From positions 1 to 5,473 of the forward strand of contig CAIWVX010000121.1 of NCBI GenBank assembly GCA_903916205.1: a DNA stretch of 5,473 nt. Direction: 5' to 3'. The notes beneath the pieces were generated by a model. That model was not told where the DNA came from and searched no databases. It saw only the letters and a program-made list of their open reading frames with translations. This DNA is from an uncultured beta proteobacterium. Its GTDB lineage: Bacteria; Pseudomonadota; Gammaproteobacteria; Burkholderiales; Rhodocyclaceae. Both the position numbers and the translations under genes were made by a program. The stretch's first letter is position 1. Each line of letters opens with the position of its first letter. Below, one piece after another: positions 5,408 to 5,473 of this stretch.

Positions 5408-5473
5408 GAGATCGCCCCATAGGCGCATTGATATTCGAACGTTCTATACCACGACGAATGAAAGGGACTTCCC
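5408..5473 (+). other. Sequence after nifQ; doubtful start of a next gene at the edge
   Basis: A weak hairpin, CGCC (5413-5416) with GGCG (5422-5425), and the palindrome GAACGTTC (5437-5444) follow the nifQ stop. An ATG at 5458 opens a frame reading MKGTS to the window edge, but it has no clear ribosome site and is too short to identify. No terminator with a T-run is seen. Confidence 0.2.

Noticed and set aside
1..5473. tRNA or rRNA genes, CRISPR arrays, transposase genes or attachment sites
   Set aside because: I saw no cloverleaf with a CCA-type end, no regularly spaced repeats, no transposase motifs and no direct-repeat borders on either strand.

Overview
The window is part of a molybdenum-nitrogenase (nif) cluster from a diazotrophic proteobacterium. 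A gammaproteobacterium is my best guess, from the proteobacterial nifE-nifN-nifX-DUF269-CCE_0567-fdxB gene order, the sigma-54/NifA-type control sites, and an RseC-family gene inside the operon. I cannot name the species from sequence alone.

Layout, right to left on the minus strand: nifE (3390-4796), a 151-bp gap filled by a large inverted repeat (3276-3363), nifN (1856-3238), nifX (1426-1842), an RseC/MucC-family membrane redox protein (989-1429), a DUF269 'NifX-associated' protein (519-992), a small CCE_0567/Rop-like helical protein (290-490), and the nif-specific ferredoxin fdxB (from 270, open at the window edge). Gene junctions are tight: two are 4-nt ATGA overlaps and the others are 13-28 nt, except nifE-nifN. 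On the plus strand a short NifQ-like gene (5048-5407) runs divergently from nifE. After it, 66 bp hold only a doubtful start codon at the window edge.

The 251-bp gap between nifE and the nifQ-like gene is a readable bidirectional control region. It has a near-consensus sigma-54 promoter for nifE (TTGGCACGGCGATTGCA), a weaker sigma-54 match for nifQ (CTGG-N8-TTGCT), and two perfect TGT-N10-ACA NifA-type upstream activator sites exactly 42 bp apart between them. The whole minus-strand set is therefore probably a NifA/RpoN-controlled operon, with NifQ induced from the same sites.

How the genes work together: NifQ supplies molybdenum. NifE and NifN form the scaffold that converts the NifB-made cluster to FeMo-cofactor. 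NifX shuttles cofactor intermediates. FdxB is expected to supply electrons. DUF269 and CCE_0567 are regular companions of unknown exact role. The metal-cluster cysteines of NifE (C37, C62, C124, C250) and NifN (C44) sit at the same residue numbers as in Azotobacter vinelandii.

Most worth a second look: the translationally coupled RseC-family gene inside the nif operon, the shared NifA sites, the inverted repeat separating nifE from nifN, the N-terminally short NifQ, and the apparent lack of second-cluster cysteines in the visible part of FdxB.
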